From Gammaproteobacteria bacterium (GTDB taxonomy: Bacteria > Pseudomonadota > Gammaproteobacteria > Steroidobacterales > Steroidobacteraceae), in contig VBMV01000062.1 of assembly GCA_005878835.1 (NCBI GenBank), positions 40,796 to 104,795 on the forward strand: a stretch of DNA of 64,000 nucleotides. Direction: 5' to 3'. Below are positions 54,799 through 64,000 of this stretch, piece after piece (positions within the stretch are counted from its first letter, which is position 1; the number at the start of each line of letters is the position of its first letter). Position numbers and translations under genes: made by a program. Below the pieces are notes generated by a model. The model made no database searches. It was not told the DNA's origin and saw only the letters and a program-made list of their open reading frames with translations.

Positions 54799-55893
54799 TT
54801 AGCCCGCCTCGGGGCGGCCGACGACCAATGGCACGCGCGGGTTCACCGCGCACAGCAGCTCGTACGGGATCGTCCCGGCGTGGCGTGCCACCTCTTCAAC
54901 CGCGAGTCCCGGCCCCCACAGGAGCGCCGGCGTGCCGATGTGCACCCCGCCAAGCTCCGACACGTCCACCGCCAGCATGTCCATCGACACCCGGCCGGCG
55001 AGCGGTGCGCGCCGACCGTCCACCAGCACCGGCGCACCGGGGGCGAGACTGCGGTGCACGCCATCCCCGTAACCGCCCGCGATGATCGCAATCACCGAAT
55101 CGCGCGCCGCGACCCAGGCTCCGCCGTAGCCGACGCGCTCGCCGCGCGCCACGCGCCGCACCGCGATCACCGAGCTCTCGAGCGTCATCACGGGCTTCAG
55201 GCCCAGGTCGGCCGCCGAACAGTCGGCAAACGGGGAGGCACCGTAGAGCGCCACTCCCGGGCGCACCCAGTCGCACTGCAGGGGCACCGCGCCAAATAGC
55301 CCCGCAGAGTTGGCGATGCTCACCGGGTACGCGAGACCCCGCGTCGCCTGACGGAAACGCGCCAGCTGCTCGCGCGTCACGGCATCATCGCGCTCGTTGG
55401 CGCACGCCAGATGCGTCAGCAGGCGCAGCTCGCGCGCGGGGGGCGCGAGGCCCTGCAGGCGCCCGAGCGCAGCGGCGAATTCCGCCACGGGGAAGCCGAG
55501 GCGATTCATGCCGGTATCGATCTTGATCCATAGCACGAAGCGCTGCGCGCCGCCCTGCGGCCGCTCGAGCAGCCCGATCTGCAGCGCGTCGTGCACCACC
55601 AGGTCGAGGCGGTGCTCGGCCGCCCGCTCGAGCTGCTGCGCGTCGAACACCCCCTCGAGCAGCACGATGGGCTGAGTGATGCCAGCGCGGCGCAGCACGA
55701 TCCCCTCCTCCAGGCGCGCCACGCCGAACGCGTCCGCGGCGGCCAGCGCGCTCGCCGTCGCCATCAGCCCGTGCCCGTAAGCGTTGGCCTTGACCACCGC
55801 CATCACCCGGGCGCCGCCGGCGCGCGCACGGATGCGGCCGAAGTTGTGCTGCAGGGCGTTGGTATCGATGACGGCGCGGATGTGGCCGCTCAC
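54799..55893 (-). CDS. alr: Alanine racemase
   Basis: PLP enzyme making D-alanine for peptidoglycan. Lys in AVVKANAYGHGL near 34-45, Tyr in GERVGYGGAWVA near 255, and R-MGMNRLGFPV equivalent KIDTGMNRLGF near 125. 364 residues. Its start overlaps dnaB's stop by four bases, so it is in the rpsF-rpsR-rplI-dnaB-alr operon. Confidence 0.96.
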   Translation of the reverse strand: MSGHIRAVIDTNALQHNFGRIRARAGGARVMAVVKANAYGHGLMATASALAAADAFGVARLEEGIVLRRAGITQPIVLLEGVFDAQQLERAAEHRLDLVVHDALQIGLLERPQGGAQRFVLWIKIDTGMNRLGFPVAEFAAALGRLQGLAPPARELRLLTHLACANERDDAVTREQLARFRQATRGLAYPVSIANSAGLFGAVPLQCDWVRPGVALYGASPFADCSAADLGLKPVMTLESSVIAVRRVARGERVGYGGAWVAARDSVIAIIAGGYGDGVHRSLAPGAPVLVDGRRAPLAGRVSMDMLAVDVSELGGVHIGTPALLWGPGLAVEEVARHAGTIPYELLCAVNPRVPLVVGRPEAG

Positions 55894-57296
55894 CGCAACA
55901 CGCCCTCCGCGTAGCTGTCGGGGAGGTAGTTGGCGAAGCGCGTGAACTGCCCCTGGAAGGTGAGCAGGAAGGTGCCGATCTCGCCGTTGCGGTGCTTCAC
56001 CAGGTCTATTTCCGCGACGCCCTTCTTGGTGGTGTTGCGGTCGTAGACCTCTTCGCGATAGATGAGCAGGATCAGGTCCGCGTCCTGTTCGAGAGATCCA
56101 GATTCGCGCAGGTCCGACATCACCGGCCGCTTGTGCTCGCGCTGCTCGACCGCACGGTTGAGCTGCGAGAGTGCGATCACCGGCACCTGCAGCTCCTTGG
56201 CGAGCGCCTTGAGGCCGCGCGAGATCTCGGCAATCTCGGTGGCGCGGTTTTCCCGCGTGCCCGGCACGTACATCAGCTGCAGGTAGTCGACCACGATGAG
56301 ATTCAAGCCGTGCTCGCGCTTGACGCGCCGCGCGCGGGCGCGCAGCTCCGTGGGGTTGAGGGCCGGAGTCTCGTCGACGAAGATCTTGGCCTCCGACAGC
56401 TGGCTGGTCGCGCCGGTGATGCGCACCCAGTCGTCGTCGGAAATGCGGCCGCTGCGCAGACTGTTGAGCGGCACGCCCCCGATCGAGGACAGCATGCGGG
56501 TGATGACCTGCTCGGCGGGCATTTCCATGCTGAAGAGCGCCACCGAGGCGCGGGTGCCGGGGTGCACGGCCGCGTATTCGGCCATGTTCACGGCGAGCGT
56601 GGTCTTGCCCATCGAGGGCCGTCCGGCGACGATCATCAGATCCCCGCCGCGCAAGCCGCCGGTGAGCTTGTCGAAGTCGGTGAATCCGGTCGGCAGGCCG
56701 CGCAGCTTGTCGGGATTGTTGTGCCAGTCATCGATCTGATCGATGACACCCGGCAGGAGCTGGCGCACCGGCACCGCGCCGTCGCGCTTGCGGAAGCTCC
56801 CTTCGGCGATATCGAAGACACGCTGCTCGGCGCGGTCGACGAGCTCGCGCGCGGTCTCGCCATCGTTGTTGAACACGGCGGAGGCGATGTCGGTGCCGGC
56901 GCGGATCAGCTGCCGCAGCAGCGAGCGCTCGCGCACGATGTCCGCGTAGGCGCGCGCGTTGGCGGCCGTCGGGGTATCCCGTGCCACCGAGCTCAGGTAG
57001 GCGAGGCCGCCGGCCGGCTCGAGCTTGCCGGTGCGCTCCAGCTGCTGAGACACCGTCACCACGTCGCAGGGCTTGCCTTCGCCGGCGAGCGTGCCGATGG
57101 CGGCAAAGATCAACTGGTGATCGGGACGGTAGAAGTCCTCCTGCGTGATGACGTCCGCGACATTGTCCCAGGCCACCGGATCGATCATCAGGCCGCCCAG
57201 CACCGCCTGCTCGGCCTCGACCGAATGCGGCGGTACGGGCGCGTCCAGCAGTGCGACCGAGCCCGAATCCGAGCGCGCCTTGGCGGAACCGGCCAC
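55890..57296 (-). CDS. dnaB: Replicative DNA helicase DnaB
   Basis: 468 residues. PPHSVEAEQAVLGGLMIDPVAW opens the N-terminal domain. The RecA-like domain has Walker A VAGRPSMGKTTLAVNMAE near 224, Walker B IVVDYLQLM, and DLRESGSLEQDADLILLIYR. No intein is present, although DnaB is a frequent host for them. Between rplI and alr. Confidence 0.97.
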   Translation of the reverse strand: MAGSAKARSDSGSVALLDAPVPPHSVEAEQAVLGGLMIDPVAWDNVADVITQEDFYRPDHQLIFAAIGTLAGEGKPCDVVTVSQQLERTGKLEPAGGLAYLSSVARDTPTAANARAYADIVRERSLLRQLIRAGTDIASAVFNNDGETARELVDRAEQRVFDIAEGSFRKRDGAVPVRQLLPGVIDQIDDWHNNPDKLRGLPTGFTDFDKLTGGLRGGDLMIVAGRPSMGKTTLAVNMAEYAAVHPGTRASVALFSMEMPAEQVITRMLSSIGGVPLNSLRSGRISDDDWVRITGATSQLSEAKIFVDETPALNPTELRARARRVKREHGLNLIVVDYLQLMYVPGTRENRATEIAEISRGLKALAKELQVPVIALSQLNRAVEQREHKRPVMSDLRESGSLEQDADLILLIYREEVYDRNTTKKGVAEIDLVKHRNGEIGTFLLTFQGQFTRFANYLPDSYAEGVLR

Positions 57297-57320
57297 CGCG
57301 ATTGTGCCTCCCGCTCGGCG

Positions 57321-57770
57321 CTACTCTTCCGCCACGATCGTCACGTGCAGCGGCACGTCGACGTCGGCGTGCAGATGCAGGTTGATCAGGTGCTCGCCCA
57401 GCATACGCAGCGGGCCGGTCGGCAGGCGCACTTCACTGCGCTCGATGTTGAAGCCATCGCGCGTGCAGGCCTCGGCGACGTCGCTGGTGCCGATCGAGCC
57501 GAACAGCTTCCCCTCGGTGCCGGCCTTGGCATGAATGACGAGCTTGAAATCCCTGATGGCGGCCGCCCGCTCCTCCGCGGAAACCAGCTGCTCGCGCGCC
57601 AGGCGCTCGAGCTCGGTGCGGCGTGCCTCGAAGCGCGCAATGTTCTCGGGAGTCGCCAGGGTCGCCTTGCCCTGCGGCAGCAGAAAATTGCGGCCGTAGC
57701 CGGAGCGCACCTTCACGCGCTCGCCGATGTTGCCGAGATTGGCGACCTTCTGCAGGAGAATCACTTCCAT
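57321..57770 (-). CDS. rplI: 50S ribosomal protein L9
   Basis: 149 residues: EVILLQKVANLGNIGERVKV, then RSGYGRNFLLPQGKA, and the long helix and C-domain (GSIGTSDVAEACTRDG). Standard length. Confidence 0.97.
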   Translation of the reverse strand: MEVILLQKVANLGNIGERVKVRSGYGRNFLLPQGKATLATPENIARFEARRTELERLAREQLVSAEERAAAIRDFKLVIHAKAGTEGKLFGSIGTSDVAEACTRDGFNIERSEVRLPTGPLRMLGEHLINLHLHADVDVPLHVTIVAEE

Positions 57771-57780
57771 CGAGGTGGCC

Positions 57781-58041
57781 TCAGTGCTGATCGGTGTAGG
57801 GCAGCAGCGCCAGAAAGCGCGCCCGTTTGATCGCCACCGCTAGCTGGCGCTGATAGAAGGATTTCGTGCCGGTGATGCGGCTCGGAACGATCTTGCCCGT
57901 CTCGGTGACATAGCCCTTCAGGGTGGCGAGATCCTTGTAGTCGATCGACTTCACGCCTTCGGCGGTGAAGCGGCAGAACTTGCGGCGACGCGAGAAGCGG
58001 CTGCCGCCGCCGCTCCCGCGCTGGTCTCTGGACATTGCCAT
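57781..58041 (-). CDS. rpsR: 30S ribosomal protein S18
   Basis: 86 residues with [20 protein letters not shown], the conserved block [20 protein letters not shown] and [13 protein letters not shown]. The N-terminal Gly/Ser/Arg extension is slightly longer than in E. coli. A start two codons later is possible. Confidence 0.97.
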   Translation of the reverse strand: MAMSRDQRGSGGGSRFSRRRKFCRFTAEGVKSIDYKDLATLKGYVTETGKIVPSRITGTKSFYQRQLAVAIKRARFLALLPYTDQH

Positions 58042-58099
58042 GGCTGTTATTCCTCGAATACGTCAGTTGCTGACATGCCGGTGCGGATGCGCACCGCGC

Positions 58100-58516
58100 T
58101 CACACGCTCTCGGCGACCGAGTTGTCTTCGTCGTCGGGCGGCGCGACGCCGTCGTCGCGCGCGCGGTCGCGGCGCCGACCACCCTCGCCCTCCTCGTCCG
58201 CGGCCTTCGCCATCGGGGAGGGCTCGGTCACGGCGGCATCCATGTTCACCACCAGATGACGCAGCACCGCGTCGCTGAAGCGGAAGGAGCCGGTGAGCTC
58301 GCCGAGCGTCTTCTGATCGGTCTCGATGTTCATCAGTACGTAGTGTGCCTTGTGCACCTTGGCGAGCGGATAGGCGAGCTGGCGGCGCCCCCAGTCCTCC
58401 AGGCGGTGAACGTGGCCGCCGCCGGCGGCGATCATGCCCTTGTAGCGCTCGATCATCGCGGGCACCTGCTCGCTCTGATCCGGATGCACCAGGAAGACGA
58501 TCTCGTAATGCCTCAT
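58100..58516 (-). CDS. rpsF: 30S ribosomal protein S6
   Basis: 138 residues. [20 protein letters not shown] starts the fold, followed by [20 protein letters not shown] and [24 protein letters not shown] region. The C-terminal tail is acidic (ADEEGEGG..., [11 protein letters not shown]) and could be a substrate for RimK-type glutamylation. ATG at 58516; first gene of the operon. Confidence 0.96.
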   Translation of the reverse strand: MRHYEIVFLVHPDQSEQVPAMIERYKGMIAAGGGHVHRLEDWGRRQLAYPLAKVHKAHYVLMNIETDQKTLGELTGSFRFSDAVLRHLVVNMDAAVTEPSPMAKAADEEGEGGRRRDRARDDGVAPPDDEDNSVAESV

Positions 58517-58648
58517 TGTGTGCTCCTTGCGGATTGAGCCGCCCGGATTCAAGGCTCGCCCGGTGCGGCAAGGAGATGCGCGGACGGATAAAAAGGGGCG
58601 CGAAGCATACTGAAACCGCCTCGCCGCTGCAATGCCACGGAACCACGC

Positions 58649-59392
58649 TCAGTGCGCCTGCCTCTGGCGCACCGCCTCGTACAGCAGCATACCGGCGGCC
58701 ACCGACACGTTGAGACTCTCGACCGCGCCGAGCTGCGGCAGCCTGACCAGAAAATCGCAGGTCTGTCGCGTCAGGTGCCGCAAGCCGGTGCCTTCGGCCC
58801 CGAGCACCAGCACCACCGGCCCCAGGAGATCCGCCTGGTGCGCACCCTTGTCCCCCGCGGCGTCCGCGCCGATGACCCACAGACCCGCCTGCTTGAGGAG
58901 CCTCAGGGTGCGCACCAGGTTGGTCACTGCGACCACGGGGGTCGTTTCCGCCGCGCCAACCGCCACTTTGCGTACGGTGGGCGTGACCTGCGCGGCCCGG
59001 TCGCGCGGCACGATCACGCCGAGTGCGCCGCAGGCATCCGCGCTGCGCAGACAGGCGCCGAGATTGTGCGGGTCCTGCACGCCATCGAGCGCCAGCAGCA
59101 ACGGAGCGCTCACGTTCTGCAGAGCCGCTAGCAGCTCATCCTCGCTCCAGGGCGGCAGTGGCGTGATGTCGGCGGCTACACCCTGATGGGCGACGTCGCC
59201 CAGCAGCTGCTGCAGCGCGCGCAGCTCGACGCGCTGCACCGGTCGATGGTGGCGCCGCGCCAGCTCGTCGATGGCGCGCACGCGCGGATCGTCGCGCTGC
59301 TGCGCAATGCGCACGCCGTGCACGCGCTCGGGATGGCGCTCCAGCATGACGCGCACCGCGTGCAGGCCGTAGATCGTGTCGGTGCCCTTCAT
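58649..59392 (-). CDS. rlmB: 23S rRNA (guanosine2251-2'-O)-methyltransferase RlmB
   Basis: SpoU-family SPOUT methyltransferase. TIYGLHAVRVMLERHPERV (substrate-binding domain), then LLLALDGVQDPHNLGACLRS, VVLVLGAEGTGLRHLTRQTC and LGAVESLNVSVAAGMLLYEA, the three SpoU motifs. 247 residues from the ATG at 59392. It follows rnr by 34 bases, the standard rnr-rlmB order. Confidence 0.95.
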   Translation of the reverse strand: MKGTDTIYGLHAVRVMLERHPERVHGVRIAQQRDDPRVRAIDELARRHHRPVQRVELRALQQLLGDVAHQGVAADITPLPPWSEDELLAALQNVSAPLLLALDGVQDPHNLGACLRSADACGALGVIVPRDRAAQVTPTVRKVAVGAAETTPVVAVTNLVRTLRLLKQAGLWVIGADAAGDKGAHQADLLGPVVLVLGAEGTGLRHLTRQTCDFLVRLPQLGAVESLNVSVAAGMLLYEAVRQRQAH

Positions 59393-59426
59393 CGCGGTGC
59401 TCGCCGCCACGGCCGGTCGCCCGCGG

Positions 59427-61529
59427 CTAGGCCTCTTCCGCCAGCGCGAGGTCGACCAGGCCTTCGATGGGATTCACGGCGGTCACCAGCACCCGCACGT
59501 GCGCGCCGGTGCGCAGCCGCCGTCCCGTGCGCCGGCCCCGCCAGGCGTGACCGTCGTCCTCCATGACGTACTGATCATCCCGCAGGTTGTCGATGTGCAG
59601 CAGGCCGTCCACGGCGACGTCCAGGATCTGCACGAAGCAGCCGAACTCCACGACGGTGGTGATCAGCCCCTGGAACGTCTGCCCGATGCGCTCCTTTAAA
59701 TAGGTGCATTTGAGGAATCCGGAGACGTAGCGGTCCGCCTCATCGGCACGCTTCTCCAGCCGCGAGGTGCTCTCACCCAGAGCACTGAGCTCCGCGGTCG
59801 CGTAGCGCACGCCCGAGCCGCCCTGGGCTCCGATCAGCGCCTTGAGGGTCCGGTGCACGACCAGGTCCGGGTAGCGGCGGATGGGTGAGGTGAAATGCGC
59901 GTAGTGAGTGAGCGCCAGTCCGAAGTGTCCGATGTTGGCCGGCTGATAGACCGCCTGCGGCATCGACCGGATCACCAGCGACTCTACGAATGCGCGCTCC
60001 GGCGCGTTGCCCACGCGCTGCGCGATCGCCTGCAAGTCCCGCGTGGTCACGGTCTTCGGTATGCGGGCATCGATGCCCAGTGCTTTAAGGGTTGCCGTGA
60101 GGCGCTCGAGCTTCTCATCCTCCGGCTGGCCGTGCACCCGATAGAGCGTCGGAACGTGCGCCTTCTCGAGCGCCTCGGCCACCGCGACGTTCGCCAGAAT
60201 CATGCACTCCTCGATGAGGCGGTGCGCATCGTTGCGTGCGCGCAGCTCGATGGCGCGCACCCGCTCGCCGGCGTCGATGACGAATTCGGCTTCCGCCGCA
60301 TCGAAATCCAGCGCACCCCGGTGGCCGCGCGCCTTGTAGAGCGCGCGGTAGACATCGACCAGCACCATGAGAGGCTCGAGCAGCGGACCGAGCTGGGTGC
60401 GCGCCGCCGGCCGGCCCACGAACAACGCGTCGTTCGCGAGGGTGTACGTGAGGCGCGCCGCCGAGCGCATCACCGCCGGATAGAAGCGTGCGTTCTTGAG
60501 GGCACCGCCGCGGCTGACCACCATGTCCGCGGCAAAGCACAGGCGATCGACCCGCGGCGCGAGCGAACACAGGTGATCCGACAGCGCGGTAGGCAGCATC
60601 GGCAGCACGCGCGTGGGGAAGTAGACCGACGTACCGCGCATCTGCGCTTCGGCATCCACGGCACTCCCCGGCCTCACGTAGTGACTCACGTCGGCGATCG
60701 CCACGATGAGGCGCAAGCCCCCGGCGTGCGGCTCGGCATACACCGCATCGTCGAAATCGCGCGCATCGTCGCCATCGATGGTGACGAGCGGAAGCTCGCG
60801 CAGATCCACGCGCTCGTTCGCTTCGCGCGTATCGACCTGGTCACCGTGCGCCTGCGCCTCGCGCAGCGCCGCGGCCGGAAACTCGTGCGGCAGATCGAAG
60901 CGTGCGATCGCCGATTCGGTGGCGAGCTCGACCGGCCGATCCGGGTCCAGACGCTTGCCGATCACCGCGTGGGCGCCAGAAGCCGAGCCGGCGTGACGCG
61001 TGATCCGGGCGATCACCCAATCGCCGCTGCGCGCGCCGTGCAGGTCCTGCGGCGCCACCGCACAGCGCAGCTGCAGGCGCCGATCCGCTGCGTTCACCCA
61101 GGCGCTGCGCCCCTGCACCTCCACGGTGCCGAGAAACGCACTCACCCCGCGCTCCAGCACCTGCTGCACCGCGCCCGACCAGCGATCGGTCGCATCACGC
61201 GACACCTTCACGCGCAGCCGGTCGCCGTGCATCACGCCACGCATTTCCGGCGGCGGCAGAAACACGCTTTCCTTGAATCCCTCCACGCGCAGGAACCCGT
61301 AGCCGGCGCGATTGGCGCTGACCGTGCCCTCAACGAGCGAGCCCGGCCTCACGTTGGAATCAGGCGGCACGGACCTTCCGGCGCGCACGCTCGAGCGCGC
61401 GCCGTGGCCCGTGGCCTCGGCCCGCCCGCCGCCCCCGGATGTAGCGCCGCGCGACCTGCCACCGCGGCTCTTCGACGCCGCACCAGCGCCGCGGTCGCGC
61501 GGGCCGAACTTTCCTCTACGCGCCTTCAA
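59427..61529 (-). CDS. rnr: Ribonuclease R
   Basis: 3'-5' exoribonuclease, also partner of tmRNA in decay of nonstop mRNA. Cold-shock domain near GTVSANRAGYGFLRVEG, the RNB catalytic block IDGDDARDFDDAVYAEPH and IADVSHYVRPGSAVDAEA, then HYAHFTSPIRRYPDLVVHR and a C-terminal S1 domain. The frame is open into tRNA-Leu, so the TTG at 61529 (LKARRGKFG), preceded by GGGGG, is taken as the start, giving 700 residues with a very basic N-terminus. Confidence 0.92.
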   Translation of the reverse strand: MKARRGKFGPRDRGAGAASKSRGGRSRGATSGGGGRAEATGHGARSSVRAGRSVPPDSNVRPGSLVEGTVSANRAGYGFLRVEGFKESVFLPPPEMRGVMHGDRLRVKVSRDATDRWSGAVQQVLERGVSAFLGTVEVQGRSAWVNAADRRLQLRCAVAPQDLHGARSGDWVIARITRHAGSASGAHAVIGKRLDPDRPVELATESAIARFDLPHEFPAAALREAQAHGDQVDTREANERVDLRELPLVTIDGDDARDFDDAVYAEPHAGGLRLIVAIADVSHYVRPGSAVDAEAQMRGTSVYFPTRVLPMLPTALSDHLCSLAPRVDRLCFAADMVVSRGGALKNARFYPAVMRSAARLTYTLANDALFVGRPAARTQLGPLLEPLMVLVDVYRALYKARGHRGALDFDAAEAEFVIDAGERVRAIELRARNDAHRLIEECMILANVAVAEALEKAHVPTLYRVHGQPEDEKLERLTATLKALGIDARIPKTVTTRDLQAIAQRVGNAPERAFVESLVIRSMPQAVYQPANIGHFGLALTHYAHFTSPIRRYPDLVVHRTLKALIGAQGGSGVRYATAELSALGESTSRLEKRADEADRYVSGFLKCTYLKERIGQTFQGLITTVVEFGCFVQILDVAVDGLLHIDNLRDDQYVMEDDGHAWRGRRTGRRLRTGAHVRVLVTAVNPIEGLVDLALAEEA

Positions 61530-61575
61530 TTGACAGCCCCCGGACCCGTGCGTACATTTCGCGGCCTTCCTCGCC

Positions 61576-61658
<83 letters not shown>

Positions 61659-62159
61659 TTCTTTCTTATTTTTCAATTTATTATGAGTTTGTATAAATGT
61701 CATTTCGAGTACCGTAAGGCTCGCACTTCTGTTTGGCACTATAGAGGATCCGGGTACCGAGCACGTACCCAAACTCTTTCCGCAACTCCGCTGATTAGCG
61801 GTCTGATATGGCCTGACCTGTCAAGTGGCACAACGCATCTTCCTCGCATTTTCTTCACGATAATGATCTGAGGCAACAAACAGGCGGACGAGCAACGCGA
61901 CGCGCAGGCAGTCATGGCGACGATGGATCACACTGATATCCGCGGATTGGTTACCGACACTTCATCTATCCGTCGCGGGGCTGCCTACACTCTAGGGTCG
62001 GGGATCATCGCGATGGATGCCCACATAGACCGCTCGAGGATTCCCCTCATCGGGCCTGCGCATCGCGTTGCGCCTCCGCTGTTAGGTGTGGAGCTTAGAT
62101 TGTTCGGTCGTGTAGTGTGACCTCCCGATGTGTTGGCCTGGCTGGTATTCGCTGTGAGT
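61659..62159. other. Gene-poor accessory stretch
   Basis: About 500 bases with no convincing gene. The first 45 bases are T/A-rich, unlike anything else here, and may serve as the tRNA-Leu terminator. An inverted repeat GGGTAC (61752-61757) / GTACCC (61765-61770) is visible. Small open frames at 61632 and 61914 show no recognisable family. The stretch could include the 3' flank of the IS element. Confidence 0.5.
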
Positions 62160-63242
62160 TCAGGTCGCCAGTTTCACCTGCCGGGCGATATCCCAGAGAA
62201 AACCGGCGAGCTCTCGAGCAATGGCGACGCAGATCTTGTTCGGGTGCAGCTTGCGCGAGCTCAAGCGCCGATAGCGGTGCGCCAGGCGCAGCTGTGCCCG
62301 CCAGGCGATCTCGCGCACCGCTTTGGGTTGACCCTCCTGGCGGATCTGCAGAACGCGACTGAGGCGCGCGGGGAAGCGGTAATTCCACGCCGCTTCCACC
62401 AGCACCCGCCGCGCATGGCTGTTGCCGGTCTTGGTGATATCCCCCTGGCGGCGGGTGTCGCCGGTGGAGTACTCCGAGGGCACCAGGCCCAAAAATCCCA
62501 TCAGCTCGGTGGGGTGGGCAAAGCGGCCGAAGTCGCCAATCTCGGCGGTGAGCGTTACGGCGGCCACAAAATCAATGCCGCGCAGAGTGGCAAGCCCCGC
62601 CACGAGCGGCTTCAGGCGCCAGTGCTCGGCTTGGGTGCGCAGCGCTTCGGTCAGCCGCTCGACCCGCTCATGCCCTTCGCGCACCGCCTGACGATATTCG
62701 GCAAAGGCGATGTCCTGCGCGGGGTGGGCAAAGCTCACCGCCGCCAGATAGCGCTCATGGGCGAGCGTCCAGGAACTCTTCCCGCCGTAGCGATGACCGT
62801 GCCGCAGCAGCAGCGCCTTCAGTTGCTGGCGGGCTTTCAGCCGCGCTCTCACGCCATCCTCGCGCGCCCGCGACAGATCCCGCATCGCCTCATCGCCTTC
62901 ATCGGGCACGATCACCTTCACCAGATCGCCCGAGCGTGCCAGGCGCGCCAAGGTGAGTGCATCGCGGCGATCGGTCTTGATGCGCTCCCCGGGACGGCGC
63001 GCGATCTTGCCCGCCCCGACCACCTCGCAGCTATAGCCGCGCGAGCGCAGCTGTCGGGCCAGTCCATAGCCGCAGGGGCCTGCCTCGTACACCACCAGCA
63101 TCGTCTCGGGTTTGCCCAGACTCTTCAGTGCCTTGAGCAGTTGCCCCAGATCCGGGTTCTCCCGTCCAGCCTCAGCCTCCCCTATCGCGGTGGAATCCTT
63201 GTGAACGTCCAATCCGACGAACGAAGTGATAGTCTCACTCAC
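62160..63242 (-). mobile_element. IS110 family transposase (DEDD recombinase)
   Basis: 360 residues. The N-terminal RuvC-like DEDD domain has SFVGLDVHKDSTAIGEA, VVYEAGPCGYGLARQL and ERIKTDRRDALTLARLARSG. The C-terminal transposase_20 domain has LVAGLATLRGIDFVAAVTL and PTELMGFLGLVPSEYSTGD. The GTG at 63242 (VSETITSFVG) has AGGAGG about seven bases upstream. The reading frame is intact. IS110 elements have no long inverted repeats, so the element ends were not fixed. Confidence 0.93.
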
Positions 63243-63390
63243 GGGTCTGCCTCCTCTGAATGTTTGCGGCAACACGCCCTCGGGCGTTTCCGCATGTGGC
63301 TCGGCGCACTTCGGTGCGCAACCCACGATACTGGAGGCAGACCTCTTACCCTTCACTCTCCGCATGACCCTGACTCCACCAAGTCAGGCC
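63243..63390 (-). ncRNA. Structured non-coding end of the IS110 element, candidate bridge RNA
   Basis: Upstream of the transposase three stable hairpins follow one another: ACGCC/GGCGT (63274-63287), GCGCAC-TTCG-GTGCGC (63304-63319) with a UUCG-type tetraloop, and CCTGACT/AGTCAGG (63369-63388). IS110-group elements are known to encode a guide (bridge) RNA in the non-coding end upstream of the recombinase. Boundaries and loops were not resolved. Confidence 0.4.
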
Positions 63391-63588
63391 ATGATGTCTA
63401 GATCGCGGCGCTCTCGTAACTAACGCGGCGCCCTGCGCCGATCTGTCGCGCGCATCGATGGCGCACGTTTTTGACCTTATGCTCTCTAAGAAGCCTCGTA
63501 TCCCCGACAGCTCTCCCCACGGCTGCCATGCGGAGCTGCCGTATATCGCCGGTACGCAAGCGTGGGAGGGAGTTGCTAGGCGGAGTTC

Positions 63589-63887
63589 TGTTTTCAGCCG
63601 CTCGACGAACCGCACCATGTCAATGGCCATTCGCTCATGGGTGCCGGTGCCAATGGGCGCGACACCCTCTGTCGCTTCGATCTTGAACTCAATGCGGCGA
63701 CCATCGACCTTGGCCGCTCCTTAAGGAAGGGCTTGATCGCGTTGAGAGCAGCGTTCTCCATGGCCATGATCATGACCGGTGTCGCCAATACGGGTGGCAA
63801 AGTAGCGTCCTTGAAGCGATTGGCAAGGTGTTCAGCGGTTACCACCAGCGTGAATGAACCGTTGGGTCCTACCGGTACAGACGCCAT
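63589..63887 (-). pseudogene. Decayed FlK-like hotdog thioesterase
   Basis: From the ATG at 63887 the frame reads SFTLVVTAEHLANRFKDA and LATPVMIMAMENAALNAIKP, the start of a fluoroacetyl-CoA-type thioesterase. After FLKE (about 63717) the match jumps to another frame, AKVDGRRIEFKIEATEGV and IGTGTHERMAIDMVRFVE, ending near 63589. About 29 residues between the parts, including the expected catalytic His region, are missing. This is a deletion plus frameshift. It lies beside the IS110 element, and the same process may have removed the segment. Confidence 0.75.
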
Positions 63888-63908
63888 GAGATTGTTCCTG
63901 GGGACTTG

Positions 63909-64000
63909 TTACGCCGCAAGAACTGTGCACAACGAACCGTGCACGGCGCCTTCTGCCAAGGCTGCGAGCTGCTTCCCGGAAGAGAACGCGCCGCTCATAA
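63909..64000 (-). CDS. Possible gene end or small peptide at window edge
   Basis: The minus strand is open from the window edge to a TAA at 63911-63909 (…SGKQLAALAEGAVHGSLCTV…). An ATG at 63998 would make a 29-residue peptide, but it may be the C-terminus of a larger gene beyond the window. No family recognised. It ends 22 bases before the thioesterase remnant and would precede it in an operon. Confidence 0.25.
   Translation of the reverse strand, partial: MSGAFSSGKQLAALAEGAVHGSLCTVLAA

Overview
The window is GC-rich chromosomal DNA of a gammaproteobacterium. The evidence is gene order: hrcA/nadK/recN/fur/bamE/rnfH/ratA/smpB/ssrA, dnaX-ybaB-recR, rpsP-rimM-trmD-rplS and rpsF-rpsR-rplI-dnaB-alr are classical gammaproteobacterial neighbourhoods. 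A DUF1249 (YqiB-like) gene, ppsR/ppsA, oligoribonuclease and the Mla system fit the same group. A deep Xanthomonadales/Nevskiales/Steroidobacter-like lineage is an inference from style and was not tested. Nearly all of the first 61.6 kb is dense housekeeping sequence; the last 2.4 kb, past a tRNA-Leu gene, is accessory and decayed.

Layout. 1-6.0 kb: heat-shock repressor, NAD kinase, RecN, Fur, BamE, RnfH, RatA and SmpB. 6.0-7.3 kb: the tmRNA gene ssrA, split by a 291-nt group I intron in its T loop, followed at once by a free-standing LAGLIDADG homing endonuclease gene. 7.4-17.3 kb: N-carbamoylputrescine amidase, a Gfo/Idh/MocA dehydrogenase, small membrane proteins, the Prc protease, a coiled-coil protein with a DUF1249 partner, and ppsR/ppsA, where ppsA carries a frameshifting deletion. 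17.4-25.6 kb: GFA-family protein, Orn, RsgA, RecR, YbaB, DnaX, SRP RNA, tRNA-Ser, a shortened BamC-like lipoprotein, DapA, a GcvR-like ACT protein and a PIN-PhoH ATPase. 25.7-32.4 kb: BepA-like protease, MlaA and the converging mlaFEDCB operon, class I aldolase. 32.6-40.8 kb: a SUF iron-sulfur operon (Rrf2 regulator, sufB with a 357-residue intein, sufC, sufD, sufS, sufU-type scaffold, sufT), then a Rieske protein and a SixA-like phosphatase. 40.9-61.5 kb: serine and threonine catabolism (sdaA, kbl, tdh), hslR, sppA, ribosomal/SRP genes, a CNNM/CBS transporter-like protein, radA, a PP2C/FHA pair, alr, dnaB, rplI, rpsR, rpsF, rlmB and rnr. 61.6-64 kb: tRNA-Leu without an encoded CCA, an IS110-family transposase with a structured leader, and a decayed thioesterase gene.

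The most unusual content is two unrelated LAGLIDADG-associated parasitic elements in core genes within 29 kb: the tmRNA group I intron with a separate endonuclease gene beside it, and the SufB intein placed directly before the conserved Cys of the YLEG-C motif. The intron/endonuclease layout suggests collaborative homing, in which an endonuclease encoded outside the intron drives its spread. Secondary points are the broken ppsA, a 17-nt tandem duplication creating a six-codon reading frame coupled to smpB, a -10 element eight bases before the kbl start, and a candidate IS110 bridge-RNA region.
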